64,000 nt of DNA from Psychrobacter immobilis (lineage in GTDB: Bacteria; Pseudomonadota; Gammaproteobacteria; Pseudomonadales; Moraxellaceae): NCBI GenBank assembly GCA_904846145.1, contig CAJGZL010000001.1:2852001-2916000 (forward strand), read 5' to 3'. This document shows positions 1-9,114 of this stretch, piece after piece. The translations under genes and the position numbers were made by a program. The notes below the pieces were generated by a model. That model did not search any database. It had not been told where the DNA came from and saw only the letters and a program-made list of their open reading frames with translations. Each line of letters begins with the position of its first letter. Position 1 is the first letter of the stretch.

Positions 1-471
1 ATTAATCCGCGTATGACCGTGATGCAAATTGTCGAGGAGGGGTTGCTAGTACAAGGTATTGAAAAAGTGGCGCGCGAAGATGCCGTTATGCAGAGCTTAA
101 CCACGGTGCACCTACCGACTGACTTTGTCCATCGTTATCCGCATGAGCTATCGGGTGGTCAGCGTCAGCGCGTGGCGCTCGCAAGAGCATTGGTGATGCA
201 GCCACGCTTGATTATTCTTGATGAACCAACCTCAGCTCTCGATAGTACCACTCAAGTTACCATTGTTAATTTGCTACGTGAAATACAGCAAAAATCTAAT
301 ATCAGCTACGTGTTTATCAGCCACGATCTAAAAGTAGTTCGCGCGCTCTGTCAGCATATTATGGTGCTAAAAGAAGGCGTATGTGTGGAGTCAGGCGCAA
401 CAGAAGCTATCTTTGATAATCCCCAGCATCCTTATGCGCAACGATTGTTACAGGCAAGTATGCAGCCATAA
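1..471 (+). CDS. ABC transporter ATP-binding protein, C-terminal part (YejF / oligopeptide type)
   Basis: The gene enters from the left edge: the frame is open from base 1 (I-N-P-R before the first ATG at 13), so this is only about the last 156 residues. It carries the ABC signature LSGGQRQRVALARAL, the Walker B run LIILDEPTSALD, and the switch histidine in FISHDLKVVRALC. The final region resembles the oligopeptide/nickel-type ATPase C-terminus (NPQHPYAQRLL). The opening INPRMTV and overall spacing resemble YejF, the double-ATPase subunit of the microcin C/peptide importer, but OppF/DppF-type proteins are alternatives. It would energise peptide uptake from the cytoplasmic side of the inner membrane. 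Partner permease genes would lie upstream, outside the window. Confidence 0.85.
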   Translation: MNPRMTVMQIVEEGLLVQGIEKVAREDAVMQSLTTVHLPTDFVHRYPHELSGGQRQRVALARALVMQPRLIILDEPTSALDSTTQVTIVNLLREIQQKSNISYVFISHDLKVVRALCQHIMVLKEGVCVESGATEAIFDNPQHPYAQRLLQASMQP

Positions 472-489
472 AATAGCCTAAGTAAGGTT

Positions 490-517
490 CATAACTTGAT
501 TCAGATATCAAGTTATG
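490..517. repeat. Inverted repeat downstream of the ABC gene
   Basis: An 11-bp perfect stem (CATAACTTGAT paired with ATCAAGTTATG) with a 6-base loop starts 18 bases after the stop codon of the ABC ATPase gene. There is no run of T after it, so it may be a weak terminator or an mRNA-end stabilising hairpin. The rest of the gap to 719 is AT-rich with no gene that I can see. Confidence 0.5.
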
Positions 518-719
518 ATGCCGATATCCAAACTATATTTTACTATGAACGTTTAATTTTACTTCAAGGTCATTAGTCATTAGTAATGTATTCTTAAGGT
601 AACTGTCAGCTATAAATTGGCTATTATTAGGTAAATAAGCTACACAGTAAAAATATTTCGGTGATACCTAAAAGATATAATAGGACTATAAATTACTAGA
701 AAATCATTAGGAGCTTCTT

Positions 720-1943
720 ATGGACTTCAAAATACAAGCCAAAGTCATTGGTATGGCGATAGTAGCCAGCAGTGCACTATACGCAGGTTGTACCGCTACT
801 GACAATAGCACTACCGTCAAGAACCCAACCGCTGTCAACCCTTATGCACCAACGGATCCAAACTTAGCCGTAGCGACGGTAGCTGGTGGCTGTTTTTGGT
901 GCGTGGAAGCTGGATATGAGAAGATACCTGGAGTGATTGAAGTAGTCTCAGGCTATGCTGGTGGTGATACGCCAAACCCAACTTATAATACCGTATCAGC
1001 AGGGGGCACAGGCCATACTGAAGCGGCGCAAATCTATTATGATCCTACTCAAATTACTTATAATGGCATAGTGCAAGCATTGTGGCGGATTGCTGATCCC
1101 ACTGATGCTGATGGTCAGTATGTCGATCGTGGTACTCAATATCGTCCTGCTATTTTTTATCATAACGAACAAGAAAAGCAAATCGCAGAAACCGCTAAAC
1201 AGGACCTACAGGCCTCAGGCGTCTATGAGAAGCCAGTAGTGATTGAGATCGTCCCTGCTACGATGTTCTATCCAGCCGAAGAGTACCATCAGGACTATTA
1301 TAAAAAGAACCCACTACGCTATAAAGCCTATACCTTTAACTCTGGTCGCTATCAGTTTATTGAGAGCGTCTATGGCAAAGACTACGAGCTGGACTTTAAC
1401 CAGTTCAAACCTACTGCTGCCGATATTGCTGCGCAGTCAAAGGCAAGTGAGAATACAACAAGTAGCGCTATATCGAGCAAAGGCTTTAATCCAGCTACCT
1501 TTGTTAAACCTTCACAAGATGAGTTAAAAAAATCATTGAGTAGTATTCAGTATAAAGTATCGCAAAAGGATGGTACCGAACGCGCTTTTGATAATGAATA
1601 TTGGGATAATAAACAGCCAGGACTTTATGTCGATATCGTATCGGGCGAGCCGTTATATTCCTCGCGTGATCAATTTAAGTCTGGCACAGGCTGGCCAAGC
1701 TTTACTCGTCCGCTAAACGCTGAGATGGTGGTTGAAAAAGCCGATCCAGGTATCTTTGGTACTCGTACCGAAATACGCAGTCGTTATGCAGACTCGCATA
1801 TTGGCCATGTGTTCGATGATGGTCCAGCACCGACTGGCAAGCGTTATTGCATGAACTCGGCGGCGATGCGCTTTATACCACTAGCTCAGATGGAAGCGGC
1901 GGGCTATGGTAATTGGATCGATGAGGTAAAAACCGCTAGCTAA
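720..1943 (+). CDS. msrAB: Fused peptide methionine sulfoxide reductase MsrA/MsrB, exported
   Basis: This 407-residue protein repairs oxidised methionine: the MsrA half reduces the S form and the MsrB half the R form. The N-terminus (residues 1-24) is a signal sequence ending LYAGC, which looks like a slightly off-consensus lipoprotein box, so the enzyme probably acts in the periplasm attached to a membrane. MsrA covers about residues 50-205 with the catalytic GGCFWC. A low-complexity linker follows, then MsrB from about residue 270 with SGTGWPSF and the catalytic cysteine in RYCMNSAA. The MsrB zinc-binding CxxC pairs are absent, so it is the non-zinc type. The ATG at 720 follows an AGGAGC ribosome site. 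The domain order A then B is the common one. Its exported thioredoxin-like reductant is not in this window. Confidence 0.93.
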   Translation: MDFKIQAKVIGMAIVASSALYAGCTATDNSTTVKNPTAVNPYAPTDPNLAVATVAGGCFWCVEAGYEKIPGVIEVVSGYAGGDTPNPTYNTVSAGGTGHTEAAQIYYDPTQITYNGIVQALWRIADPTDADGQYVDRGTQYRPAIFYHNEQEKQIAETAKQDLQASGVYEKPVVIEIVPATMFYPAEEYHQDYYKKNPLRYKAYTFNSGRYQFIESVYGKDYELDFNQFKPTAADIAAQSKASENTTSSAISSKGFNPATFVKPSQDELKKSLSSIQYKVSQKDGTERAFDNEYWDNKQPGLYVDIVSGEPLYSSRDQFKSGTGWPSFTRPLNAEMVVEKADPGIFGTRTEIRSRYADSHIGHVFDDGPAPTGKRYCMNSAAMRFIPLAQMEAAGYGNWIDEVKTAS

Positions 1944-2053
1944 GTTTGATCACTTTTTTTATATTTAAACAAATCGCTCACTGATGGTTAGGCATCGCTA
2001 TAGTGAGTGATTCTTATTGAGTGGTTTTCTGTTCAGGTTTGAATATTTTTATA

Positions 2054-2090
2054 ACAAAAAATGCTGACTTTATTGAGTCAGCATTTTTGT
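2054..2090. terminator. Bidirectional terminator between msrAB and folE
   Basis: AAAATGCTGACT and AGTCAGCATTTT form a perfect stem flanked by A-rich and T-rich runs, with a 6-base loop. It lies between the 3' ends of the converging msrAB and folE genes and can serve both strands. Confidence 0.85.
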
Positions 2091-2109
2091 TTTAATGGAC
2101 GTACAATAT

Positions 2110-2706
2110 CTAAAACGCAGGCTGACGTCTAGGTAGTGCGTTTAAAAACTCATTACGCGCTTGATTATCGTGCATATACTCACCAAGCATCGCAGTACTA
2201 CGAGTAGTCGAATGCTGCTTGCTCACCCCGCGCATCATCATACACATATGGGCAGCATCCATCACCACGGCAACCCCGCGACAGCCTGTTACATCCATAA
2301 TGGTTTGCGCCACTTGCTCGCTAAGATTCTCTTGGATTTGCAAGCGACGAGCGAACATATCGACAATACGAGCAAACTTAGACAGACCTAATACGTGTCC
2401 ATTAGGCAAATAACCGATATGAGCGATACCATGAAAAGGCAGCATATGGTGCTCACAAAGGGAGTAGAACTCGATATTTTGTACTAATACTAGCTCACGA
2501 TTGGTCGAGGGAAATACGGCATCATTGACGACTTCCTCTAGGTTTTGATGATAGCCTTGAGTTAAATGCGCAAACGCTTTTGCTGCGCGCTGAGGCGTGT
2601 CCTCTAGACCTGGACGCTCTAAGTCCTCGCCCGTTGAGCTGATTAGCTGACGATAGGACTCAATACTTTGCTGATAATCAGAGATTACGGTTGGAGTGTT
2701 ACTCAT
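2110..2706 (-). CDS. folE: GTP cyclohydrolase I
   Basis: The enzyme opens GTP to 7,8-dihydroneopterin triphosphate, the first step of folate/pterin synthesis. Family motifs are clear: [15 protein letters not shown], containing the zinc-binding Cys-His pair, then [17 protein letters not shown], and the second zinc cysteine and active-site segment near the end (HMCMMMRGV). The length of 198 residues is usual for the bacterial type I enzyme. I take the ATG at 2706 (MSNTPTV) as the start. An in-frame TTG six codons upstream is less likely, although no strong ribosome site supports either. It stands alone on the minus strand, convergent with msrAB and divergent from fabI. Confidence 0.95.
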   Translation of the reverse strand: MSNTPTVISDYQQSIESYRQLISSTGEDLERPGLEDTPQRAAKAFAHLTQGYHQNLEEVVNDAVFPSTNRELVLVQNIEFYSLCEHHMLPFHGIAHIGYLPNGHVLGLSKFARIVDMFARRLQIQENLSEQVAQTIMDVTGCRGVAVVMDAAHMCMMMRGVSKQHSTTRSTAMLGEYMHDNQARNEFLNALPRRQPAF

Positions 2707-2940
2707 AAGGGGGCAGCCATCCAAAATGTGGGTATAGCATAACGCTAAATCTTAGGGTTTTAATCATAGTGAACCAAGCACGATGAACCAAGATTTTATA
2801 AAGTGTTTGCAAGCTGAAAAGGACTGTGATTATACTTGAAATTCACCTAGTTTCATACCGCTATAGGCAAAGCAATATAGCAGTGCTTTTTCAACAGACC
2901 CGAATAAAGATCAATTCTTTAATTCGCTATCAGTTTACGT

Positions 2941-2969
2941 CTGTTTACTTAATTAAATTGCTGTATAAT
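2941..2969 (+). promoter_or_regulatory. Possible fabI promoter
   Basis: A consensus -10 box TATAAT lies at 2964-2969, about 62 bases before the fabI start. The hexamer 17 bases upstream (CTGTTT) is a poor -35 match. The preceding folE-fabI gap from 2725 holds no other feature I recognise except a short motif TCAACAGACCC (2891-2901), which recurs elsewhere in the window. Confidence 0.35.
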
Positions 2970-3031
2970 GAGCCATCTGATTGCTCGATTTAAAATACCC
3001 TAATAGCTTAACTATTTAATAAGGATTTATT

Positions 3032-3841
3032 ATGCTACTACAAGGACAACGTTTTGTCGTAACTGGCATCGCAAGCAAACTCTCTATCGCTTGGGCGATC
3101 GCTGAAGCGCTGCACCGTGAGGGTGCTTCACTGATCTTGACCTATCCTAATGATAAAATAAAAAAACGGGTAGATATGGCAGCCGAAGCGTTTGAAGCGG
3201 ATCTTGTCCTTGAGTGTGACGTAGCCTCTGATGAGTCTATCGCTGCTTGCTTTGAGCAAGTAACGGCTCATTGGGGTGACGGAATTGACGGTGTTGTTCA
3301 TGCCATTGGCTTTGCGCCGATGGATCAGCTCGATGGTGATTTTGTCAACGCGACCACTCGCGAGGGTAGTCATATTGCTCATGATATCTCAAGCTATAGC
3401 TTTGTAGCACTCGCCAAAGCGGCGCGCGAGCTACTAGCGATGCGTCATGGCTCAATGTTGACGCTTACTTATGAAGGCAGCATCTCGGTACTGCCCAACT
3501 ATAATGTTATGGGTATGGCAAAAGCTAGCTTAGAGGCCAGCGTGCGCTACCTTGCCACTTCTATGGGCGGTGAAGGTATCCGAGTTAATGCTATCTCAGC
3601 AGGTCCTATCCGCACGCTAGCAGCAAGTGGTATCAAGTCATTCCGTAAAATGCTTGATATCAGCGAAAAGATAGCACCTCTACAGCGTAACGTGAGCCAA
3701 ATGGAAGTTGGTAATGCTGCATTGTTCTTGTTATCGCCATGGGCCTCAGGTATCACAGGCGAGATTATGTTCGTTGATGCCGGTTTTAACACCGTCGCTA
3801 TTAGCGAGCAGCTCATGACGTTGGGTGATACTGAAAAATAG
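3032..3841 (+). CDS. fabI: Enoyl-[acyl-carrier-protein] reductase (NADH), FabI
   Basis: FabI carries out the last reduction in each cycle of fatty-acid elongation, converting trans-2-enoyl-ACP to acyl-ACP. The 269-residue protein has the short-chain dehydrogenase fold with the FabI-type nucleotide-binding start ([16 protein letters not shown]) and the catalytic Y-x6-Y-x6-K pattern seen as [22 protein letters not shown]. The substrate-loop segment [13 protein letters not shown] is also present. Length and motifs match the classic triclosan-target enzyme. The ATG at 3032 follows AAGGA by 9 bases. It is a single-gene unit, closed by the hairpin at 3892. Confidence 0.97.
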   Translation: MLLQGQRFVVTGIASKLSIAWAIAEALHREGASLILTYPNDKIKKRVDMAAEAFEADLVLECDVASDESIAACFEQVTAHWGDGIDGVVHAIGFAPMDQLDGDFVNATTREGSHIAHDISSYSFVALAKAARELLAMRHGSMLTLTYEGSISVLPNYNVMGMAKASLEASVRYLATSMGGEGIRVNAISAGPIRTLAASGIKSFRKMLDISEKIAPLQRNVSQMEVGNAALFLLSPWASGITGEIMFVDAGFNTVAISEQLMTLGDTEK

Positions 3842-3891
3842 TCTCAGCAAGGTTATATAACTTAAGTGATAATAGTTTAAATAAGTTTCAG

Positions 3892-3917
3892 AAGGCGGCC
3901 AACGGGCGGCCTTTTTT
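3892..3917 (+). terminator. Terminator after fabI
   Basis: AAGGCGGCC and GGCGGCCTT form a GC-rich 9-bp stem with one mismatch and a short loop, followed by a run of six T. This is a standard Rho-independent terminator on the plus strand. Confidence 0.85.
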
Positions 3918-3964
3918 GGTTATACTAAGGGCATTTTTGAGCGACCAGCTTATAGGCAATAGCT

Positions 3965-4666
3965 ATGATAACCAGACTTCCAAGGTGGATATTGTGGGGC
4001 GGGGCAGTATTGGCATTTAGCGCAGGCTGTCTGAACACTGCCGCGCTAATGGGCTTTACTAACTTATCCGTATCGCATGTCACAGGGAACGTAAGCTTAT
4101 TTTCAGCCGCTATTGCTCATTTTGATGGACGTAGCATTCTCTATATTAGTGCGTCTTTATTGGCCTTTTTGGCAGGCTCTATACTTAGTGGCTTTGTGAT
4201 CGGGCAGACCTCTCTAAAGTTGGGCCGGCGCTACGGTAACGCGCTATATATAGAGGCGGCTTTACTGCTGCTCAGCTATTTTCTCTATCAGCAGCACGAT
4301 TATTTAGGTCAGCTTACCGCTGCTATGGCTTGCGGGTTACAAAACGCTATGGTTGCCACTTATAGTGGTGCGGTCATTCGCACCACGCACTTAACAGGCT
4401 TGACCTCAGATATGGGTGCTTCAATCGGCAACTGGCTGGCAGGACGCTCTATTAGTAAACCGACGCTTGGCTTTCAAGCTATCATTTGGTATTGCTTTTG
4501 CGGCGGCGGGGTAGTCGGGGCTTTTTTGTATGCAAGAATCGGCTACGGATCATTATTTGTGCCTATTACTATCGTATTGATAGCAGCATTTGTTTATAAC
4601 AAAGCTTCTGATAGATTACCAGAGAGACGACAACCTAAACGCAAAAAGCGCTTATCACAGTTATAA
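3965..4666 (+). CDS. DUF1275 (YoaK-like) integral membrane protein
   Basis: The 233-residue hydrophobic protein has about six predicted membrane segments and the DUF1275 hallmarks: an N-terminal SAGCLNTAALMGF, a following SHVTGNVSLFSAAIA, and a mid-protein CGLQNAMVATYSGAVIRTTHLTGLTSDMG. The function of the family is not established; a transporter role has been suggested. The C-terminal tail is very basic (RRQPKRKKRLSQL), and the DNA encoding it forms the left arm of the gene's own terminator. The ATG at 3965 is preceded by a weak TAGG. No operon partner is visible. Confidence 0.85.
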   Translation: MITRLPRWILWGGAVLAFSAGCLNTAALMGFTNLSVSHVTGNVSLFSAAIAHFDGRSILYISASLLAFLAGSILSGFVIGQTSLKLGRRYGNALYIEAALLLLSYFLYQQHDYLGQLTAAMACGLQNAMVATYSGAVIRTTHLTGLTSDMGASIGNWLAGRSISKPTLGFQAIIWYCFCGGGVVGAFLYARIGYGSLFVPITIVLIAAFVYNKASDRLPERRQPKRKKRLSQL

Positions 4667-4691
4667 ATATAAACAGTGGTAAGCGCTTTTT
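4643..4691 (+). terminator. Terminator whose left arm lies inside the DUF1275 gene
   Basis: AAAAAGCGCTTATCAC (4643-4658) pairs with GTGGTAAGCGCTTTTT (4676-4691) with a single wobble pair. The left arm encodes the last residues of the DUF1275 protein, so the stop codon sits in the loop region. The symmetric A/T flanks would allow it to work for the minus-strand gene at 4733-4894 as well. Confidence 0.8.
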
Positions 4692-4732
4692 GTAATATAC
4701 AGCTTTTACAGTGGTAGAGCTGTTAGATCAGA

Positions 4733-4894
4733 CTATTCGTCTTCAGCGTCTTTGTGGTCTTCATGCTCATGCATAGCTTGCATCATACCTAATGCTGAAT
4801 CATCAGTACGTTGCTGATCCTCTTTGGCTAAATCGTCTTGATTAATATCTTTCGGTGCCAGCTTAGTGGTTGGGTCAACTTTATTACGTGTCAT
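4733..4894 (-). CDS. Small acidic hypothetical protein, 53 residues
   Basis: A short frame begins MTRNKVDPTTKL and ends HEHEDHKDAEDE, rich in Asp, Glu, Gln and His with no hydrophobic stretch, so it should be a soluble cytoplasmic peptide. The ATG at 4894 is well placed behind a GGAG ribosome site 7 bases away, which is the main reason for calling it real. It converges on the DUF1275 gene and shares its bidirectional hairpin. I do not recognise a family. The His/Asp-rich tail could bind metal, but that is only a guess. Confidence 0.65.
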   Translation of the reverse strand: MTRNKVDPTTKLAPKDINQDDLAKEDQQRTDDSALGMMQAMHEHEDHKDAEDE

Positions 4895-5239
4895 AGTATG
4901 CTCCATTTAGTTATTATTATATAACGATGTCTTAACTCTTTAATTATGAATTAATATTGATACCATTAATAGAGTATCATTACATCTCTTTGGTATCTGT
5001 GTGTAAAGAGATACCTGCTGATAAAGATATTGTACAGAGGATATTTAATAAGTACCTAAGTACTTATTTCTAAGATAATGTCCAACATGCTCTATTATAA
5101 TGGTTTTATGTACTTTGCACATTCTTGTGTTTCTATAGATAAAAGTCTGTTACTATCATTTTTTTAGATAGAAACGGACCCTAATTAAAAAATTAACTTT
5201 CTATTATCTACTAGGTCTCTTATGTAATGAGGGTGAGTC
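4895..5239. other. AT-rich intergenic region, 345 bp
   Basis: This spacer separates the small acidic gene from the SLC13 transporter gene and must carry promoters for both, since they diverge. It is very AT-rich with several TATNAT-like runs, but I cannot single out a convincing -35/-10 pair. I see no RNA gene or repeat. Confidence 0.4.
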
Positions 5240-6661
5240 ATGCCAGAACAAAGATTAGATAGCCATATTCCTGATGATGGCAATGAGTATTTATTTACGG
5301 ATACTTTTCCCAAAGGAACAGGTAAAGGACTAATTGTGGTCGCTATAGCCGCGATTATCAGTGTCATTATCTATAACGTATTGCCTTATGATATCAATGC
5401 TAATAAAGGTCTAGCAGTGCTATTTTTTATAGGCGCATTATGGTTGACTGAAGCCATCCACGTGACGATTACTGCTATATTGGTGGTAGTCGTCGGTGCC
5501 TTAGTAGGTATACCAGAGTTTGATGCCAAAATAGGTTTAGAGAGTTTCGCCAACCCTATTATCTATTTATTTTTCGGTGGTTTCGCTTTGGCAGCCGCCC
5601 TACATGTACAGCAATTAGATCGAAAAATTGCTCTAAAAATTCTATCGATGTCAGGTGGTAAGCTTGGCACGGCAGTATATTTAATATTTGGCGTTACCGC
5701 TTTTCTATCGATGTGGATATCGAATACTGCTACGGCTGCGATGATGCTACCACTAGCTCTAGGTATTCTTACCCAAGTGGATCGTGAAAAAGATAGAGGG
5801 ACTTTTGTTTTTGTGCTTCTAGGTATTGCTTATTCCGCAAGTCTTGGCGGTTTAGGGACTATCGTCGGCTCACCGCCAAATGCTATTGCTGCCGACGCTT
5901 TAGGTATTGCCTTTATCGATTGGATGAAGTTTGGTATTCCAATTATGCTAGTGCTATTGCCCTTGTTATTGGGTGCCATGTACTTTGTGCTTAAACCTAA
6001 CCTTAATCGTAAAGTAACACTTGCCCAAGACGACTCTATCGAGTGGAACAAGCCACGGATAGTCACCATTGCCATCTTCATTTTGACTGCGCTTAGCTGG
6101 ATATTTTCTAAGCAGCTTGGTGCCGCGCTTGGTATTACCGATACCGATGCTGTGATTGCATTGACAGCGGCGGCAGCTGTCGTTAGTTGTGGACTGGTGT
6201 CATGGAAACAAGTTTCAGACAATACTGACTGGGGCGTACTCATGCTTTTCGGTGGCGGTATCGCATTATCAACGGTACTTAAAGTGTCTGGCGCCTCTTT
6301 AGTGCTAGGTCAAACAGTGGCTAATGCTTTATCAACTGCGCCACTAATCTTAGTGATGATTGCTGTATCGGCCTTTATTATCTTCTTGACAGAGTTTGCC
6401 TCTAACACGGCATCTGCTGCATTGCTAGTTCCTGTATTTGCCGCGATTGCAGAGCAAATGGGCGTACCGACTGAAGTCTTGGTATTGGTTATTGGTATTG
6501 GTGCTTCTTGTGCCTTTATGCTGCCTGTTGCAACACCACCAAATGCTATTGTATTTGGTACAGGGCTCATAAAACAATCGGAGATGATACGAGTTGGAGT
6601 CGTGCTCAATATTATTGCTATGTTCGTCGTTGGTTTGTGGGCGTATTTCTTTTTACTATAA
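5240..6661 (+). CDS. SLC13/DASS family sodium-coupled carboxylate transporter
   Basis: The 473-residue protein resembles the divalent-anion:sodium symporters that import succinate, malate, citrate or related anions. It has about 11-12 membrane segments. Two copies of the family's S-N-T sodium/substrate motif are visible: WISNTATAAMMLPLA at about residue 165 and EFASNTASAALLVPVF at about residue 390. The family's second motifs follow each repeat (GTIVGSPPNAIA and MLPVATPPNAIVFG). The ATG at 5240 has a GAGG site about 9 bases upstream. The exact substrate cannot be read from sequence. The gene stands alone and ends at a strong hairpin. Confidence 0.9.
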   Translation: MPEQRLDSHIPDDGNEYLFTDTFPKGTGKGLIVVAIAAIISVIIYNVLPYDINANKGLAVLFFIGALWLTEAIHVTITAILVVVVGALVGIPEFDAKIGLESFANPIIYLFFGGFALAAALHVQQLDRKIALKILSMSGGKLGTAVYLIFGVTAFLSMWISNTATAAMMLPLALGILTQVDREKDRGTFVFVLLGIAYSASLGGLGTIVGSPPNAIAADALGIAFIDWMKFGIPIMLVLLPLLLGAMYFVLKPNLNRKVTLAQDDSIEWNKPRIVTIAIFILTALSWIFSKQLGAALGITDTDAVIALTAAAAVVSCGLVSWKQVSDNTDWGVLMLFGGGIALSTVLKVSGASLVLGQTVANALSTAPLILVMIAVSAFIIFLTEFASNTASAALLVPVFAAIAEQMGVPTEVLVLVIGIGASCAFMLPVATPPNAIVFGTGLIKQSEMIRVGVVLNIIAMFVVGLWAYFFLL

Positions 6662-6686
6662 CGGCTTATTAACTTAACGATATATC

Positions 6687-6726
6687 AAAAAAACCGCTGT
6701 CTAAATGAGTTAGATAGCGGTTTTTT
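6687..6726. terminator. Bidirectional terminator between the SLC13 gene and the ribosomal oxygenase gene
   Basis: AAAACCGCTGTCTA and TAGATAGCGGTTTT form a stem with one G-T wobble and a 7-base loop, flanked by A and T runs on both sides. It separates two converging genes. Confidence 0.85.
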
Positions 6727-6742
6727 CAACAGACCCTAGACT

Positions 6743-7915
6743 CTAGCCAATATAATCCAGCCATATCCAACCGTTTTCAAGCCATTCCATTAGCTCATCA
6801 GGATCGATATCTTCAATATCACCTTGCTGGATTTGCTCGCCATCAGCAAAGCGCTTTAAAAGCGCAGTTGCGGTATTATCCAATCCGTCTAGTCTTTGTC
6901 CATTAGCATATAGAGTAGTGTTGCCATCATACTGATTATAAAGCAGGCGATTGCTATAATCGGCTTGCAAAGTAGCACCCTCAGCCAAAGCTTGCATCAG
7001 CTCATCAGTGCTTATAGTCTCTTCTGGCATTAATGCATCGTACTGGCGCTTACTAACGACTTCACAAACCGCTTGACGAATAATATCAGCGCCTTGCTCA
7101 GATTGCAGTAGCTGTAATAGCTGAGAGGTTATCGCGTCAATACTGTTCCCTTGCAGCTCGCCTGATACTTGAGACGTTTGTGGTAGTAGCATCGGGATGA
7201 ATAGGCGACTATCATTGGTCGCCACATCGGCCAGACTATCGATAACTTGCATTAAATTAGGACGACGACAGCCAAATGAAAAGGTCAAACAATCATCCTG
7301 CGCTAAGCCAAAATGCGATAATTTAGGGGGCACGTATAGTACATCACCAGCTTCTAATACCTCATCAAAGATGATCTCGCCCATATCATCAAAGAGTCGT
7401 ATTGGCTCACCTTCAACGAACTTGGTGCTCTCATCACACATTTTGCCAAGCTGCCAGCGCCGTGAGCCGTATCCTTGGGCTAAAAAGACATCATAATCAT
7501 CATAATGCTTACCGACTGAGCCGCCTTTTGGGGCGTAGGACACCATAATATCATCGCGCTGCCACTGTGGAACAAAGTCAAAAGCTTGCCATAATTGCCC
7601 GAGCTCGGCTGACCACTGTTCTAGATTCTGTACTAGCACCGTCCATTGTTCTTGTAGATTATCAAAGTCACTCTCTGCCAATGGACTTTTTTTGACTTGC
7701 CATTGTGGCTCATTGTTTTGTTTAGCAGTTGACTGAGTCAATAATCTAGCGCTAGCGTCTTCATCTAACGCTAAGGCCAAGATATCTTCTGGTTCAAACA
7801 TGCCAATGAGCTGAGGTAATCCTTGTCTAATCAACAACGGCTTTTTTTGCCAGTATTCGCTCAAAAATTGCTCAGCAGAGAGTGATTCAGGTAAACAAAG
7901 GGGTATAGCGCTCAT
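6743..7915 (-). CDS. JmjC/cupin ribosomal protein arginine hydroxylase (YcfD/RoxA family)
   Basis: This 390-residue protein matches the 2-oxoglutarate/Fe(II) oxygenases that hydroxylate an arginine of ribosomal protein L16. The N-terminus has the characteristic FLSEYWQKKPLLIRQGL. The iron-binding facial triad begins with the HxD-type pair in GKHYDDYDVFLAQG, and the distal histidine is in PKLSHFGLAQDD. The C-terminal part (after about residue 240) is the dimerisation/winged-helix region and is acidic. The ATG at 7915 begins MSAIPLCLPES; no strong ribosome site is present. It is monocistronic and converges on the SLC13 gene. Confidence 0.88.
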   Translation of the reverse strand: MSAIPLCLPESLSAEQFLSEYWQKKPLLIRQGLPQLIGMFEPEDILALALDEDASARLLTQSTAKQNNEPQWQVKKSPLAESDFDNLQEQWTVLVQNLEQWSAELGQLWQAFDFVPQWQRDDIMVSYAPKGGSVGKHYDDYDVFLAQGYGSRRWQLGKMCDESTKFVEGEPIRLFDDMGEIIFDEVLEAGDVLYVPPKLSHFGLAQDDCLTFSFGCRRPNLMQVIDSLADVATNDSRLFIPMLLPQTSQVSGELQGNSIDAITSQLLQLLQSEQGADIIRQAVCEVVSKRQYDALMPEETISTDELMQALAEGATLQADYSNRLLYNQYDGNTTLYANGQRLDGLDNTATALLKRFADGEQIQQGDIEDIDPDELMEWLENGWIWLDYIG

Positions 7916-8069
7916 AGGGTAGATCCGTATGTTTATAAAAATTAAATAATGGAAGGGTGCGTTTTATCATTGATAGAAAGGCACATCATTAGTAAATGGC
8001 TTTAGTAATGCTGTTTAATAGTTTATGATAAGCGACTGCTTACCCGTCTAAACCTAATTTGAGAAACTT

Positions 8070-8255
8070 ATGAAAAAACTACAGATCATCGCTATTATTA
8101 CGAGTCTCTTTTTCTTGCAAGCTTGTGTACACAAACTCGTCACCGTACCTGTAAAAGTCGCTTATAAAACCACAAAGGGGATTGCCAAAGGCACAGTAGC
8201 AGTCGGCAAAGCCATTATACCTGGTGATAGTGATGACGATAAAAAAGACGATTAA
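8070..8255 (+). CDS. Small lipoprotein, 61 residues
   Basis: A signal peptide with a lipobox (FFLQAC, cysteine at residue 19) is followed by a short mature part rich in Val, Lys and Gly (TKGIAKGTVAVGKAI) ending in the acidic tail DSDDDKKDD. Short lipoproteins of this pattern are common in Acinetobacter and Psychrobacter and have no assigned function. The ATG at 8070 is followed by Lys-Lys, a typical signal start. It converges with the DUF2238 gene only 15 bases away. Confidence 0.75.
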   Translation: MKKLQIIAIITSLFFLQACVHKLVTVPVKVAYKTTKGIAKGTVAVGKAIIPGDSDDDKKDD

Positions 8256-8270
8256 TCCTACTAAATAAGC

Positions 8271-8924
8271 TTACTTAATAGGTAAAACTTGCTGCTTGTG
8301 CTTGTTATTTCTATCAAAAAAGACAGTCATTGCAGCAGCAATAATGCCACCGATCAATGCTAGCGCCATATCTTGGTGCGCATCCCACATATCTCCTTGC
8401 TGACCATTATAAGCTTCTGCCGCCTCAGGTGATAGCGTGGTAGCAATACCCCATTCAAATAACTCGTAGAGTAGGCTGGTTGACATATTCAGCATTAATG
8501 TTAATACGATCAACTGCTTAGTCGACTGAATTTTTAGCACATAATTTAAGCCCTGATACATGACGCTAAATATCAATAATCCATAGCTAAAATGCACGAG
8601 CCGATCATACATATTGCGTTGCCAGCCAAATACTGTACTTAATCGTACACCGAATAATTGCTGCGTCCAATCGTCGTAGGGCACATAAGAATATAAATAG
8701 CGTGCTCCAATGATATGGATGAATAAAAACAGAGTTGCGAGTACGTACGCCTTAGCGCTAATATGCCAGTAACGATACAATGCTACTATTACTGCCAAAA
8801 ATATCAGCGTGCCCGCTTGGTGCAGTAGATAGCTTGACCATTCTAAAGGATTTATGCTGGCAAGTATCATGACAATTAGCACAATAATAGTGCTAATAAA
8901 TACAGGATTAAAGCGCTTACTCAT
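8271..8924 (-). CDS. DUF2238 (YjdF-like) membrane protein
   Basis: The protein has 217 residues and about six membrane segments. The conserved family core is visible: WQRNMYDRLVHFSYGLLIF, LLYELFEWGIA, and GDMWDAHQDMALALIGG, with charged residues (R, H, E, D) in the membrane that suggest a transport or enzymatic role. No function is established. The ATG at 8924 is preceded by AGGC. The DNA upstream (8925-9107) is AT-rich and then meets the left end of the IS982-type element. Confidence 0.82.
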   Translation of the reverse strand: MSKRFNPVFISTIIVLIVMILASINPLEWSSYLLHQAGTLIFLAVIVALYRYWHISAKAYVLATLFLFIHIIGARYLYSYVPYDDWTQQLFGVRLSTVFGWQRNMYDRLVHFSYGLLIFSVMYQGLNYVLKIQSTKQLIVLTLMLNMSTSLLYELFEWGIATTLSPEAAEAYNGQQGDMWDAHQDMALALIGGIIAAAMTVFFDRNNKHKQQVLPIK

Positions 8925-9114
8925 ACATAAGCCTAGCCTTGATTAACATGACTTAAGAATTAAGACGTAAAAGAGTCGTATCATAGCAGTCACTAGCAAA
9001 AATATCTAAATATTGCTGTAATTAGTCTATTTTATAATAACAATGACTCTCATCATAAAAATTGCTAACACCCAGCTATTGATAATAAATTAAAGACTTA
9101 TTAACGGTTATTTA

